This document shows, in pieces, positions 8,267 through 17,166 of a stretch of DNA of 64,000 bases. The notes beneath the pieces are model-generated. The model was not told the DNA's origin. It searched no databases and saw nothing but the letters and a program-made list of their open reading frames with translations. A program made the translations under genes and the position numbers. How positions within the stretch are numbered: position 1 is the first letter of the stretch; each line of letters starts with the position of its first letter. Source of the DNA: Pseudarthrobacter sp. PS3-L1 (lineage in GTDB: Bacteria > Actinomycetota > Actinomycetes > Actinomycetales > Micrococcaceae); contig NZ_JASISU010000001.1 of the NCBI RefSeq assembly GCF_030063285.1, positions 310,001 to 374,000 of the forward strand, read 5' to 3'.

Positions 8267-8952
8267 ACCGAGGTCTTCGTGTGCGAAGCCAGGGTAGACA
8301 AGTCCCAGATCCCTGCAGGGAAGGCGGGGCCGGAACGGTGCTTGCTCTGGGTCTCGCGCTGACGCTCATTTTCTGCCTTTCCGCCGTAGCACTGGCATTT
8401 CAGGCGACTGTCCTGTCTGGCCGTGCTGCCACTGCGGCGGATCTAGCTGCCTTGGCTGCCGCAGATGTATGGCGTGGCCTGAAACCTGGTGAACCCTGCA
8501 CTGTGGCCAGGAACGTCGCCGCGATGAACGGGGCCGATGTCAGTCGATGCAGCACCGCGTCTGACTTCAGCGTGGAGATCGACACTGTCCTGCGGCAGCG
8601 GCCCCTAGTGGGGATTGCCATCGGGCGCTCCCGTGCCGGACCGCCGCCAGGGGACCAGGGCCCCTACCTCACTGGGCCCGCGGCGGCAGGTGAGGTCCTG
8701 AGCACAGTACTGGATGGGCCCGCGGCGTCAGAGGGATTGTGGGCATTTTTGAGCAGCACATCCAGCAGCATGATGGCGCCGGCTTTGTCCAGGGGATTGT
8801 TCTTGTTGCCGCACTTGGGAGACTGGACACAGGATGGACAGCCAGATTCGCACTCGCATGCACTGATGGCGGCGCGCGTGGCAGCCAGCCAGGTCTGGGC
8901 CTTCCCGAAAGCACGTTCGGCAAACCCTGCACCGCCCGGATGGCCATCGTAG
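8263..8952 (+). CDS. Rv3654c-like TadE-family protein of the helicase/secretion neighbourhood; 3' extension antisense to helicase
   Basis: Last gene of the Tad operon. The N-terminal 135 residues match the small actinobacterial family next to the DEAH helicase: GGAGTVLALGLALTLIF leading into one membrane helix, then the RAATAADLAALAAAD motif and a Cys pair (GEPC, SRC). Family members are usually about 110-140 aa, ending around the RAGPP-like stretch near residue 128. Here no stop occurs, and the frame runs about 95 codons further, antisense to the helicase 3' end. That extension has no recognisable features and is probably passive read-through, so the true protein length is uncertain. The GTG start overlaps the tadE stop. 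Confidence 0.75.
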   Translation: MNRGLRVRSQGRQVPDPCREGGAGTVLALGLALTLIFCLSAVALAFQATVLSGRAATAADLAALAAADVWRGLKPGEPCTVARNVAAMNGADVSRCSTASDFSVEIDTVLRQRPLVGIAIGRSRAGPPPGDQGPYLTGPAAAGEVLSTVLDGPAASEGLWAFLSSTSSSMMAPALSRGLFLLPHLGDWTQDGQPDSHSHALMAARVAASQVWAFPKARSANPAPPGWPS

Positions 8953-11078
8953 ACAAAGATGGTGGGAGCTCCGGTGTCGGCGTGGAGTGCCGTAGAAACC
9001 CCGCCAATGTCCCATCTGTCGCTGGAAGCCACCAGTGGAAGGAGCCCAATGGCCGCGTGCTCTGCTGCGTGGAGCGCACCAGGAAACTGGGGCTCCACCA
9101 GCCCACCTCGGGTCAGTGTGGAATTCTCCATGACAAACCAGACCGCCTTGGTGAAGAGATCCCGGGCGCCGAGTTCGAGGGGTTCCTCGCCGAGGATCTC
9201 GTTGGAGATCAAGGCCTTGCGCTGGAAAGAAACTACCTGGGTGGTGACCTTGACGTCTCCGAAGTGAACTGTGACATCTCCCCAGGCCTCTGTCCGCTGA
9301 GTTTCCAGGACTTCAATCTGGGTAACGTCTCGCGCCGTGGTGTAGAAGTCTGGATTGGCACGGCGCACGACGACGCAGTGATCCTGTTCGTTGAGCTCCT
9401 CCACTACATAGCTGTCCCCCTGATGGACGTACACAGCGCCAGTATGGGCCTGATAATGCGTCTGTGGCGAGTCCATGGTGCCCAGCAGGGAACCCGTATC
9501 AGCGTCAACGATGCTGACCGGGCCGCCACCGTCGGCCCGAAGGTTTACCATTCCAGCGGCACTCTGCGGATGGGTCCAGAACCACCCCGCGGGCCTGCGC
9601 CGCAAATAGCCCTGCGTCACCAGCTGATCCAGCAATCCACGTGCTGTGGGTCCAAAGAGTTCCAGTTCACCTACGCCCAGTGGCAGTTCTGCCGCAGCAG
9701 CGCACAGGTGGGGGCCCAGCACATACGGGTTGGCGGGATCGAAGACCGTAGCCTCAACCGAGACATCAAAGATGGCCTCGGGATGGTTGACCAGATAGGT
9801 ATCCAGCGGGTCGTCACTGGCCACAAACGCAGCGATGGCGTCCTGGCCAGCACGCCCAGCTCGCCCGATCTGTTGGAACAGCGAGGCTCGCGTTCCTGGC
9901 CAACCAGCTATCAGTACGGCGTCCAGGCCCGAAATATCGATGCCCAGTTCCAGTGCTGATGTACTGGAAATTCCGAGTAGTTCCCCGGACCGAAGCGCAC
10001 GTTCGAGTGCCCGACGTTCTTCCGGAAGATAGCCCGAGCGGTAGGCCGCCACCCGCCCGGGCAAGCTGGGATCCACCTCGTCCAGGAGTCGTTTACTGAT
10101 ACTGGCGATGGTTTCGGCGCCACGTCGCGATTTGATGAAGGCAATGGTGCGAATGCGGGAAGAGACTAGATTGGCCAGCAGGTCGGCGGTCTCGGCGACG
10201 GCAGTGCGGCGTTCACTCGCGCCGTTTTCGCCCTTCACATCCGTCAGTGCTGGCTCCCAGAACGCAACGGTGGTTGCCCCGTGTGGGGAAGAGTCTGTGG
10301 ATACGGACTCCACAGGCGCGCCAATGAGGCGACCAAAGGATACATCAGGATCCGAGGCAGTCGCGGAGGCAGCAATGAAGACTGGCCCGGGGTGGTTCTC
10401 ACCCGCCCCGTAATAGGCGCAGATGCGCCGCAGCCGGCGCATGAGGTTGGCCACGTGCGAGCCGAACACCCCACGGTAGCTGTGCGCCTCATCAATAATC
10501 ACGTAACGCAGCCGTCGGAAAAATCCTGCCCACCAGGTGTGGTTGGGCAGGATCCCAAAGTGCAGCATGTCCGGATTGGCGAGGATGAAATTGGCGTGGT
10601 CGCGAATCCAGCGGCGGGAAGCGGGGTCTGTGTCGCCGTCGTACGTCTCGGCCCTGAGCGTCGGTAACTTCAAAGCGCGGATGGCTGCCAACTGGTCCGC
10701 GGCGAGCGCCTTTGTGGGGGACAGGTAGAGGGTGACGGCGCCGTCGTCATGGATCTTGCCCGGTTGGCTGAGGACGCGCAGCTCGGACCTGTGGATGGCA
10801 TCCACTGCCGGCAACTGGTACGCCAGCGACTTTCCGGACGCAGTCCCGGTGGCAATCACCACGTTGCGCCCGGCGTGTGCAATATTGGCGGCCTGGACCT
10901 GGTGCAGGTAGGGCTCTGCGATTCCAAGATCGCCGTACGCGGCTGTAACATCGGGGTGCGCCCAGGCTGGCCAAGGCTCATGGACGGCAACGCGGGATGC
11001 AATGGTGCGGACATGACGGAGCTGTTCCGGATGGGGGCCACGGCCCAGCAGGTTAATCAGCGAATCATGGGGAAGCAC
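8664..11078 (-). CDS. DEAD/DEAH-box helicase of the Tad neighbourhood (MrfA/Lhr-like, DUF1998-type C-terminus)
   Basis: An 804-residue superfamily 2 helicase. Walker A is ATGTASGKS (about residues 76-84), motif Ia is LSPTKALAADQ, the DEAH box is VIIDEAHSYRG (196-199), and motif III is IAASATA. Motif VI is QIGRAGRAGQ. The C-terminal domain has a four-Cys cluster, CECESGCPSCVQSPKCG, as in the MrfA/YprA group linked to mitomycin-type DNA repair. Its persistent position beside Tad genes in actinobacteria is known but unexplained. It is convergent with the Tad operon and overlaps its last ORF by 289 bases. The tail after LLDVLLKNAHNP looks poorly conserved. Confidence 0.9.
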   Translation of the reverse strand: MLPHDSLINLLGRGPHPEQLRHVRTIASRVAVHEPWPAWAHPDVTAAYGDLGIAEPYLHQVQAANIAHAGRNVVIATGTASGKSLAYQLPAVDAIHRSELRVLSQPGKIHDDGAVTLYLSPTKALAADQLAAIRALKLPTLRAETYDGDTDPASRRWIRDHANFILANPDMLHFGILPNHTWWAGFFRRLRYVIIDEAHSYRGVFGSHVANLMRRLRRICAYYGAGENHPGPVFIAASATASDPDVSFGRLIGAPVESVSTDSSPHGATTVAFWEPALTDVKGENGASERRTAVAETADLLANLVSSRIRTIAFIKSRRGAETIASISKRLLDEVDPSLPGRVAAYRSGYLPEERRALERALRSGELLGISSTSALELGIDISGLDAVLIAGWPGTRASLFQQIGRAGRAGQDAIAAFVASDDPLDTYLVNHPEAIFDVSVEATVFDPANPYVLGPHLCAAAAELPLGVGELELFGPTARGLLDQLVTQGYLRRRPAGWFWTHPQSAAGMVNLRADGGGPVSIVDADTGSLLGTMDSPQTHYQAHTGAVYVHQGDSYVVEELNEQDHCVVVRRANPDFYTTARDVTQIEVLETQRTEAWGDVTVHFGDVKVTTQVVSFQRKALISNEILGEEPLELGARDLFTKAVWFVMENSTLTRGGLVEPQFPGALHAAEHAAIGLLPLVASSDRWDIGGVSTALHADTGAPTIFVYDGHPGGAGFAERAFGKAQTWLAATRAAISACECESGCPSCVQSPKCGNKNNPLDKAGAIMLLDVLLKNAHNPSDAAGPSSTVLRTSPAAAGPVR

Positions 11079-11128
11079 GTCCCCATTCTCCCACCGCGCA
11101 CATGCCTAGGCCGCCGAAAGACAGGGAT

Positions 11129-11821
11129 TCAGCTCAGGGAGAGGTCACCCTCGTCGCCAGCAACCGAAAACATCATGACAGGGGTAAGGCTGTTCCACCC
11201 CAGATGCGAATACAGTTTCTGTCCATCCGCGGACGCGAGTAACAAGCCCTCCGTGACGTCATGCGTCGGAGCCTGGGCCGCAAGTGCTTTCATGATCAGG
11301 CTTCCCAGCCCGCGGCGCTGGAACTGTGCGTCGGTCTCGATTTTGTCGAACACGGCAGTGGAATCGACCACCGACATCTGACCACTTGCAGCAACCTCTG
11401 TGTCAGATCGGACCACTGCCCGGTAGATGCCGTCCTCGTAGGAGGTCTCAAGGCTCAAGTCGTCATCAGCGAGCCAAGGGTCCTCGGCGTCCTGGGTTGT
11501 CATGTCCACCAGCATCATCATCTGGGGCACTGGACTGAGTGCCAGGCCATGCTTGCTGGCCATCGCCGAATACCGCAGGGCATCGTCGCTGAGAATGGTC
11601 AGGATCCGGCCTGGAGCAGCAGCTGTCTTGGCGGCCAAACCGGTAAATTCTTCCTCGGTTGGTTCGTAGGCGAAATACTCCCAGGCACTATCCCTGTCAG
11701 TGCGCAGGGCCGAGGGAAAACGTCCTTCGGGGGCCGTGGAGAACCCTCGGCAGGCCGCCCAACCAGCCACCCATACGGTCAGCAGGGAAGCAGCGTCGTC
11801 AACGATCTTCTCGGGATTCAT
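11129..11821 (-). CDS. GNAT family N-acetyltransferase
   Basis: A cytoplasmic acetyltransferase of unknown substrate. The acetyl-CoA-binding motif A appears as [22 protein letters not shown] (about residues 171-192), followed by [18 protein letters not shown], a typical motif B region. The N-terminal half (about 100 residues) has an alpha-helical region [11 protein letters not shown] and is less conserved. ATG 11821 (MNPEKIVDD) is chosen; a TTG at 11857 in frame would add 12 residues. It is divergent from trhO with a short shared promoter region. Confidence 0.82.
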   Translation of the reverse strand: MNPEKIVDDAASLLTVWVAGWAACRGFSTAPEGRFPSALRTDRDSAWEYFAYEPTEEEFTGLAAKTAAAPGRILTILSDDALRYSAMASKHGLALSPVPQMMMLVDMTTQDAEDPWLADDDLSLETSYEDGIYRAVVRSDTEVAASGQMSVVDSTAVFDKIETDAQFQRRGLGSLIMKALAAQAPTHDVTEGLLLASADGQKLYSHLGWNSLTPVMMFSVAGDEGDLSLS

Positions 11822-11905
11822 GGGATGAGGGTATTCCAGCGACTCACCAAGCAACAAGGGCAGCGTCGCAAATGCAGTTCAACCGTAACCAGTACCCTTA
11901 AATAC

Positions 11906-12799
11906 GTGGCTTTGAATAAGATTGTTCTCTTTTATGGATTCACTCCTCTGCTGGACCCGGACGCCATCAGGCTCTGGCAGCGCGCCCTCTGCGAAAAGCT
12001 GGGGCTCCGCGGACGCATCCTCATCTCCAAAGACGGAATTAACGCCACAGTGGGTGGTGAGATTGGTGCTGTTAAGCAGTACGTCAAGGCAACCCGCGAG
12101 CACAGCGGCTTCCGCGGCATCGACATCAAATGGTCCGACGGAAGTGCTGACGATTTTCCCCGGCTCAGTGTTAAGGTGCGTGACGAGATTGTCTCGTTCG
12201 GTGCCCCGGGCGAACTTGCCGTGGATGCACAGGGTGTGGTGGGCGGGGGCACGCACCTGAGCCCCGAAGCCTTGCATGAGCTGGTGAACGCGAAGAGGCA
12301 CGACGGCGAGGACGTGGTCTTCTTTGATGGCAGGAACGCGTTCGAGGCCCAGATTGGGAAGTTCAAGGACGCCATAGTCCCGGACGTTGCCACAACCCAT
12401 GACTTCATCACGGAACTCGAATCCGGGAAATACGACGATCTCAAAGACAAGCCAGTGGTGACCTACTGCACGGGTGGAATCCGTTGTGAGGTGCTCTCGA
12501 GCCTGATGGTGAACCGCGGCTTCACGCAGGTCTATCAGTTGGACGGAGGGATTGTCCGCTATGGTGAAGCGTTCCGGGACAAGGGCCTGTGGGAGGGCTC
12601 CCTGTACGTTTTTGATAAGCGAATGCACCTGGAATTCAGCGACGATGCGAAGACCATTGGCCAGTGCGTGCGGTGCTCGGCACCCACCAGCAAATTTGAG
12701 AATTGCTCCAATCCCAGCTGCCGGACGCTGACTCTCTACTGCGCCGAGTGTGCCTCGGATCCAGAAACGCTGCGCTGTCCGGACGGCTGCGCTGTCTAG
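11906..12799 (+). CDS. trhO: tRNA uridine(34) hydroxylase, rhodanese family (TrhO/YceA)
   Basis: Oxygen-dependent enzyme making 5-hydroxyuridine at the tRNA wobble position. The 297-residue product has an N-terminal acylphosphatase-like domain ([16 protein letters not shown]) and a rhodanese domain with the active loop [12 protein letters not shown] (catalytic Cys about residue 188). The C-terminus is Cys-rich (CVRC, NCSNPSC, YCAECA, CPDGC), probably metal binding. GTG 11906 ([12 protein letters not shown]) gives the family's normal N-terminus. The frame is open for more than 600 bases upstream, but that part is only the antisense of the GNAT gene. Confidence 0.93.
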   Translation: MALNKIVLFYGFTPLLDPDAIRLWQRALCEKLGLRGRILISKDGINATVGGEIGAVKQYVKATREHSGFRGIDIKWSDGSADDFPRLSVKVRDEIVSFGAPGELAVDAQGVVGGGTHLSPEALHELVNAKRHDGEDVVFFDGRNAFEAQIGKFKDAIVPDVATTHDFITELESGKYDDLKDKPVVTYCTGGIRCEVLSSLMVNRGFTQVYQLDGGIVRYGEAFRDKGLWEGSLYVFDKRMHLEFSDDAKTIGQCVRCSAPTSKFENCSNPSCRTLTLYCAECASDPETLRCPDGCAV

Positions 12800-12828
12800 C
12801 GGACATGAAATCCCAGGTGGGGGATCGT

Positions 12829-13353
12829 TTAACGCCGCGTAATGCTGAAAACGAAATTTGCCCTCTCCTGGGACGTGATCCGGACACTGATGAAGGAGGT
12901 CTCGCCCACCGTGAGTTCGTGGACCTGAGCCTTGCCACACCGCAGGATCAAGTCCACCCTTGCCACGTTGTCGTCCCGGATGGTGAAACCCACCCTGCCG
13001 ACGCTCTGGCAAGCAAGGCTGACAGTGTATTTTCCCGCAGGCACTGGGCCGGCGGTTTCAAAACTGACGTCATCCTGCCCCAGCATTCCGGTGCTTGTTT
13101 TGAGCACTTCACCTGGCGCGCCGGAAATTGCGGTGGCCGCCCAGGAGGCGAGATCATCGGGGCCAACCGCCGGAAGGCGCGGTGACCTCCTGGCCCGGTC
13201 TTCAGTGGCTGCGGAGCTTTCTTCCGGTGCCGCTGGGCGCCAACCGCCGTCGTCGTAGGTGTACTCGCAGGCGGTCAGCAGCCCACCCGTCATAGCACCT
13301 GCCATGGCAAGACAAAGACACGTGCCACGCCTTTGCGCCAGCGATGACTTCAT
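12829..13353 (-). CDS. Predicted lipoprotein of unknown function (paralogue of the next gene)
   Basis: A 174-residue secreted lipoprotein. The signal peptide (MKSSLAQRRG, then AMAGAMTGGLLTAC) ends in a lipobox with the acceptor Cys at about residue 29. A Pro/Ala/Glu-rich spacer follows. The C-terminal half has the pattern PVPAGKYTVSLACQSVG, then a later Cys (LILRCGK) and a beta-rich end (VRITSQERANFVFSI). The lipoprotein encoded just upstream on the same strand (13437-13883) repeats this plan (VPAGRYTLTMVCEGGG, then AACYAG), so the pair look like diverged tandem duplicates with a conserved Cys pair. Function unknown. Confidence 0.75.
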   Translation of the reverse strand: MKSSLAQRRGTCLCLAMAGAMTGGLLTACEYTYDDGGWRPAAPEESSAATEDRARRSPRLPAVGPDDLASWAATAISGAPGEVLKTSTGMLGQDDVSFETAGPVPAGKYTVSLACQSVGRVGFTIRDDNVARVDLILRCGKAQVHELTVGETSFISVRITSQERANFVFSITRR

Positions 13354-13436
13354 GGTCCGACTTTAGGCCCGACGGGGCAACGGCACCAGAGGTGGGCGCT
13401 GCCTGCCTCCGGTGGGATCGGGGAGTGGCGCCAGAG

Positions 13437-13883
13437 TCAGTTGGCCGTGAGCCGGTAGGACCACAGCAGCGGTGCGTCGACGCTTGACAGCCGGAAGGTG
13501 ACCTCTGTATCGCTGGAGAGGCTCAGCGGGGTGCTCTCTTTGCCCGCATAGCAGGCCGCGCCAACGTCCGCGACATCTTTGCCACCCGATTCTGCGTAGA
13601 GGAAGGCCTTGCCGCCGCCCTCGCACACCATTGTCAGCGTGTACCGCCCCGCGGGAACCTCGACCGAGACCTGCGCCGAATCTGTGTCCACAAGTTTGCC
13701 TGATTCCTCGACCGCCACAGCGCCTGGTGCACCTGCCGTGGGGGATGGCAAAGCCGTGGCCTGCCACTGCGCCACATCCGCTTTTTCAACCGAAACCTGC
13801 GACGAGCAACCCGTCAGGGCGACGAGGATGACCGCGGAGCCCAGGAGGGCGGCGCGCGGGAAGGTGGGGGACGCAAAAACCAT
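13437..13883 (-). CDS. Predicted lipoprotein of unknown function (paralogue of the previous gene)
   Basis: A 148-residue lipoprotein with signal MVFASPTFPRAALLGSAVILVALTGC; the lipobox is LTGC with Cys at about residue 26. The mature domain contains the shared pattern VEVPAGRYTLTMVCEGGGKAF and a second Cys (GAACYAGK). It ends with a beta strand TEVTFRLSSVDAPLLWSYRL. Presence of two Cys in the exported domain suggests a disulfide. It sits between rsgA and its paralogue on the same strand. A strong hairpin lies between rsgA and this gene, so the pair is probably transcribed separately from rsgA. No family name is recognised. Confidence 0.75.
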   Translation of the reverse strand: MVFASPTFPRAALLGSAVILVALTGCSSQVSVEKADVAQWQATALPSPTAGAPGAVAVEESGKLVDTDSAQVSVEVPAGRYTLTMVCEGGGKAFLYAESGGKDVADVGAACYAGKESTPLSLSSDTEVTFRLSSVDAPLLWSYRLTAN

Positions 13884-13902
13884 GTTTCCAATCTACCCGC
13901 GT

Positions 13903-13933
13903 GCCCCGCCCCGGATTGCATCCGGGGCGGGGC
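13903..13933 (-). terminator. Strong GC hairpin downstream of rsgA
   Basis: Perfect 13-bp inverted repeat (GCCCCGCCCCGGA and its complement) with a five-base loop TTGCA. It lies 34 bases past the rsgA stop and 20 bases before the lipoprotein start on the same strand. No T-run follows, which is common in high-GC actinobacteria. Confidence 0.65.
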
Positions 13934-13966
13934 GGCAGGGAACGCCGTCAGCGGCTGCAGCTTCCC

Positions 13967-15115
13967 TTACCTAGTGCGGTCCTTCCGGGTCCGGCCTTTC
14001 TTCTCGGTCCATCCCAGCCCTTCGGCTGCGCGGCGCTCGGCAGAGCGCTGGCTTGCGCCACCTGAGACCACTTGCTGGTGCCGTTCCCTGGTGTAGGAAC
14101 GCTGGGCTGCCACGTCCCCGCGCCTTGCCAGTGCCGCGAGCTCGCGTTGCATCTTCAGATAGCTGTGCCACCGCCGTTCCGGCAAGCTGCCATCCTCTAG
14201 GGCAGCTTGCACTGCACAATCCGGTTCGGTCTGGTGGGCGCAGTCCGCGAACCTGCAGTTGCCTGCCAGCTCCTCGACATCGCCGAACATGGCATCCATG
14301 CCGTCCCCAGCATCGAACAGTCCGAAACCGCGGACCCCGGGAGTGTCCATCAGCACCGCCCCGTTGGCGAGCGCTACGAGTTCACGCGCCGTGGTGGTGT
14401 GTTTGCCCTTGGCATCGCCAGCCCGCACCTGCCCCGTGCCCTGGACCTGTTCACCCACCAGCGCATTGATGAGCGTCGACTTCCCTGCGCCTGAGGGTCC
14501 AAGAAGCACCAGCGTGCTACCGGCTGGGATGTACTCAAGAAGGTGCTCCAGGCCATCCCCACTTTCTGCCGAAGTGGTGACCACAGGCACTCCCGCAGCC
14601 TGCAGGACAACGTGCCCGACGACGTCGTCCGCCTTTCCGGCGAGGTCCGCCTTGGTGATGATCACCAGTGGGGTGGCCCCGGAATCCCACGCCGCCACCA
14701 GGGTGCGTTCCAGGCGGTTGTGTGTGAGGGGGCGGTCTACGGGAACCACCACACCCACGACATCCATGTTGGCTGCCAGGACCTGGGCCACCGAAGAATT
14801 CTCGAAAGCCCTTTTACGGGTGAGCTCGGTCAGGCGCGGCAGGATCCCCAAGACCTGGTTTTGCCCTGCGCGGTTGGGTCCCAACCATAACCAGTCGCCC
14901 GTCGCGGCGCTTTCGCCGGAGAGCGGGTAGGGGATGTGCTGGAGCCCGCTGGCTGTAGCGACCAGGAGGAGCGAGCGGTCAGCACGCACCACCCGCCCCC
15001 TACCGGTGGCACCGGGGAGCACATGGTCATCGAAGTGGTCTGCGATTTTTGTGGTGTAGCCGTAGTGCGAGAGGCCATCAAAGGCAGTGGTGGCCGCCAT
15101 TGAAGAGGTGTTCAC
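13967..15115 (-). CDS. rsgA: Ribosome small-subunit-dependent GTPase A
   Basis: Late 30S ribosome maturation factor, a circularly permuted GTPase. The order of motifs shows the permutation: G4 (ITKADLAG, about residues 153-160) comes before G1 (GPSGAGKST, 206-214), and the G3-like DTPGVRGFG follows. The C-terminal zinc site is CRFADCAHQTEPDC. An OB-fold-like N-terminus precedes the GTPase domain. At 382 aa it is slightly longer than usual because of a Lys/Arg-rich tail (TEKKGRTRKDRTR). GTG 15115 has a GAAGG ribosome site eight bases upstream. ATG 15100 is an alternative. Confidence 0.94.
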   Translation of the reverse strand: MNTSSMAATTAFDGLSHYGYTTKIADHFDDHVLPGATGRGRVVRADRSLLLVATASGLQHIPYPLSGESAATGDWLWLGPNRAGQNQVLGILPRLTELTRKRAFENSSVAQVLAANMDVVGVVVPVDRPLTHNRLERTLVAAWDSGATPLVIITKADLAGKADDVVGHVVLQAAGVPVVTTSAESGDGLEHLLEYIPAGSTLVLLGPSGAGKSTLINALVGEQVQGTGQVRAGDAKGKHTTTARELVALANGAVLMDTPGVRGFGLFDAGDGMDAMFGDVEELAGNCRFADCAHQTEPDCAVQAALEDGSLPERRWHSYLKMQRELAALARRGDVAAQRSYTRERHQQVVSGGASQRSAERRAAEGLGWTEKKGRTRKDRTR

Positions 15116-15464
15116 TGTGGTTACCTTCGGAAAGGTTCCCCTGGCCGAGTCGCTGTGGACCCTGGCGGCTACCGCAGGTAATGCTCAGGCGGAGCAGGCG
15201 GCAAAGGGGAAGGAAAAGAAAGTCTGGGATATGTGGTGTGCCGTGAGAACAGTCATCGCGTTCCACCCCCAGCCTTTCCTCAGGCCTCCGTGGGCCAATC
15301 CATGGTTTTTCCTCCAACAGGAGCTTCCACCGTAACCCACCAGTTCCGTGGCGGCCAGAGGAACGGACCAGGAAATACCGGCTGGCTGTTGCGAGGCGAG
15401 CATTCGGTGTCCGGTAAGTCCTTCCGATCACAGCAGGCCTTCATGGCGCCCATAGACTGGAACC
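15116..15464. other. Intergenic region between divergent rsgA and methyltransferase genes
   Basis: About 350 bases with no convincing gene. Short open frames here lack ribosome sites and coding character. It must hold the promoters of both divergent genes, but no clear -35/-10 pair, repeat or hairpin was recognised. Confidence 0.6.
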
Positions 15465-17099
15465 GTGAGCGAATCCCCAGTATTTACGGCCAGTACAACC
15501 CCCGACGCTCCGCGCAGCGACCGCCTTGACCTGCTGAGGGATCTAGCAGCTGATTTTCGGGCGATCGGTTACACCGCAGAGGGTGTAGCGGCACTCTTGG
15601 GGCCCGCCGCATTCACCGCGCTGGACCGGGACCAGCTCATTCCGGCACTGATTGCCACCGATGCGGCAACGGACAACCCGTTGGCAACCATCGTCCGGCT
15701 GTGGCTGCTCGCCGTTCCGCAAAGCCAGGATGCAGTGGATGCCGCTCTGCCCACCGCGGGATCTGCCGGTCTGCTGGCGCTGGGACTGGTGGACATCCAG
15801 CCAGCTGCAAGTACCTCGAATGGCACCCTGCTGCGGGCCAGGGTAGACCTGCGCCCCTACGGATGGGACGCCAACGAGGACGGCAGCGGAGGCGCGGACC
15901 TCTGGGTGGCAAGTGACCTTGCCGCACATCAGCAGGATGGTGTCCTTCGGCACGATCACGTGCTGGGCATCGGACAAGCATCAACCACCCTGGTCCAGAC
16001 CACCGTGCGCTCCCACGCAGCCCGGGCACTGGACCTGGGAACCGGCTGCGGTATCCAGTCCTTCCACCTCCTGCACCATGCTGAGCACGTCACGGCCACT
16101 GACATCTCAGTGCGGGCGCTCGCGTTCACACGCTTCAACCTGATCCTGAACGCCGATGCGCTGGGCATCGATCCGGAAAACCTTGAGGACCGCGTAAGCC
16201 TGCGCCTTGGCTCGCTGCTGGAACCCGTGGCCGGAGAAACCTTTGACCTGGTGGTATCCAACCCGCCTTTTGTCATCACCCCGCGTAGCGCCGGGGAAGA
16301 GGCCGCTGGCCAGTTCACCTACCGCGACGGCGGGCTGCCCGGGGATGAAATTGTGTCCCTGCTGGTGGCGGGGCTTCCAGCAGTCCTGGCCCCCGGGGGA
16401 ATTGCGCAGTTGCTGGGGAACTGGGAAGTTTCGGCCGACGATGAATGGTCCGCCAGGCCGCAGGAGTGGATCGCCGAGGGAACCGATGCCTGGTTTATCC
16501 AGCGGGAACTCGTGAGCCCGGAAATCTACGCCGAGACCTGGCTCCAGGATGCATCGCAGGGCAGGGAACGCGCGAAGTATCGAGAGGCCTACGCCGCATA
16601 TCTGGCGGATTTTGCTTCCCGGCAGGTCACCGGAATCGGGTTCGGGATGGTCTTCCTGCGACGTCCCGCCACCGACGCCCCTGATCTGCGGCTCGGACGC
16701 TGGGAAGAGATCACCTATCCGATCGAGCAGCCCGTGGGAGAGCATCTTGGTGCCGCCGTGGACCGTTTTGACTGGGTAGCGCGCAGTCATCTTGGAACAA
16801 CGCATCTGGTGGTGGCCGATGACGTCACCGAGGAACGGCATCAGCGGCCCGGTGCCGAGCATCCGGGCGTAATCCTTTTGCGGCAGGGAGCGGGCTTGCG
16901 CCGCACCAACCTGCTCAGCACAGAATTGGCTGGCTTCATTTCGGCCTGCGACGGCGACCTTTCGGTGGACCAGATCATGGGCGCACTGGTGGCCCTCCTG
17001 GGTGGCGGAGACGACTTCGTGGAGCAGCAGTTCCGGACGCAACTCCTCAGCGACGTCCGCAACTTGGTCCTGGACGGTTTCCTGCTTCCTGACTCCTGA
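15465..17099 (+). CDS. Class I SAM-dependent methyltransferase (PrmC/RlmG-like, actinobacterial)
   Basis: A 544-residue cytoplasmic methyltransferase. The N-terminal about 150 residues are a helical domain (DLAADFRAIGYTAEGVAALLG) found in actinobacterial members. The SAM domain has motif I ALDLGTGCGIQSFHLL (about residues 188-203), an acidic VTATDIS, and motif IV VVSNPPFV, typical of N-methylation of amide or base nitrogens as in release-factor and rRNA methyltransferases. The C-terminal about 150 residues form an additional winged-helix-like domain. The substrate cannot be told from sequence. GTG at 15465 is used; the gene stands alone. Confidence 0.85.
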   Translation: MSESPVFTASTTPDAPRSDRLDLLRDLAADFRAIGYTAEGVAALLGPAAFTALDRDQLIPALIATDAATDNPLATIVRLWLLAVPQSQDAVDAALPTAGSAGLLALGLVDIQPAASTSNGTLLRARVDLRPYGWDANEDGSGGADLWVASDLAAHQQDGVLRHDHVLGIGQASTTLVQTTVRSHAARALDLGTGCGIQSFHLLHHAEHVTATDISVRALAFTRFNLILNADALGIDPENLEDRVSLRLGSLLEPVAGETFDLVVSNPPFVITPRSAGEEAAGQFTYRDGGLPGDEIVSLLVAGLPAVLAPGGIAQLLGNWEVSADDEWSARPQEWIAEGTDAWFIQRELVSPEIYAETWLQDASQGRERAKYREAYAAYLADFASRQVTGIGFGMVFLRRPATDAPDLRLGRWEEITYPIEQPVGEHLGAAVDRFDWVARSHLGTTHLVVADDVTEERHQRPGAEHPGVILLRQGAGLRRTNLLSTELAGFISACDGDLSVDQIMGALVALLGGGDDFVEQQFRTQLLSDVRNLVLDGFLLPDS

Positions 17100-17166
17100 C
17101 CAGACCACCGCGTGACGCTCTCAAAGAATTCCTTCATACCCCTCGTATGCTCGCTAGACTGGCGAA

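Noticed and set aside
11261..11905. Open frame of about 215 codons upstream of and continuous with trhO
   Set aside because: It is the antisense of the GNAT gene, has no coding character, and the family N-terminus starts at GTG 11906.
15087..15335. Small open frame between rsgA and the methyltransferase gene
   Set aside because: It overlaps the rsgA start on the opposite strand, has no ribosome site and no recognisable protein features.
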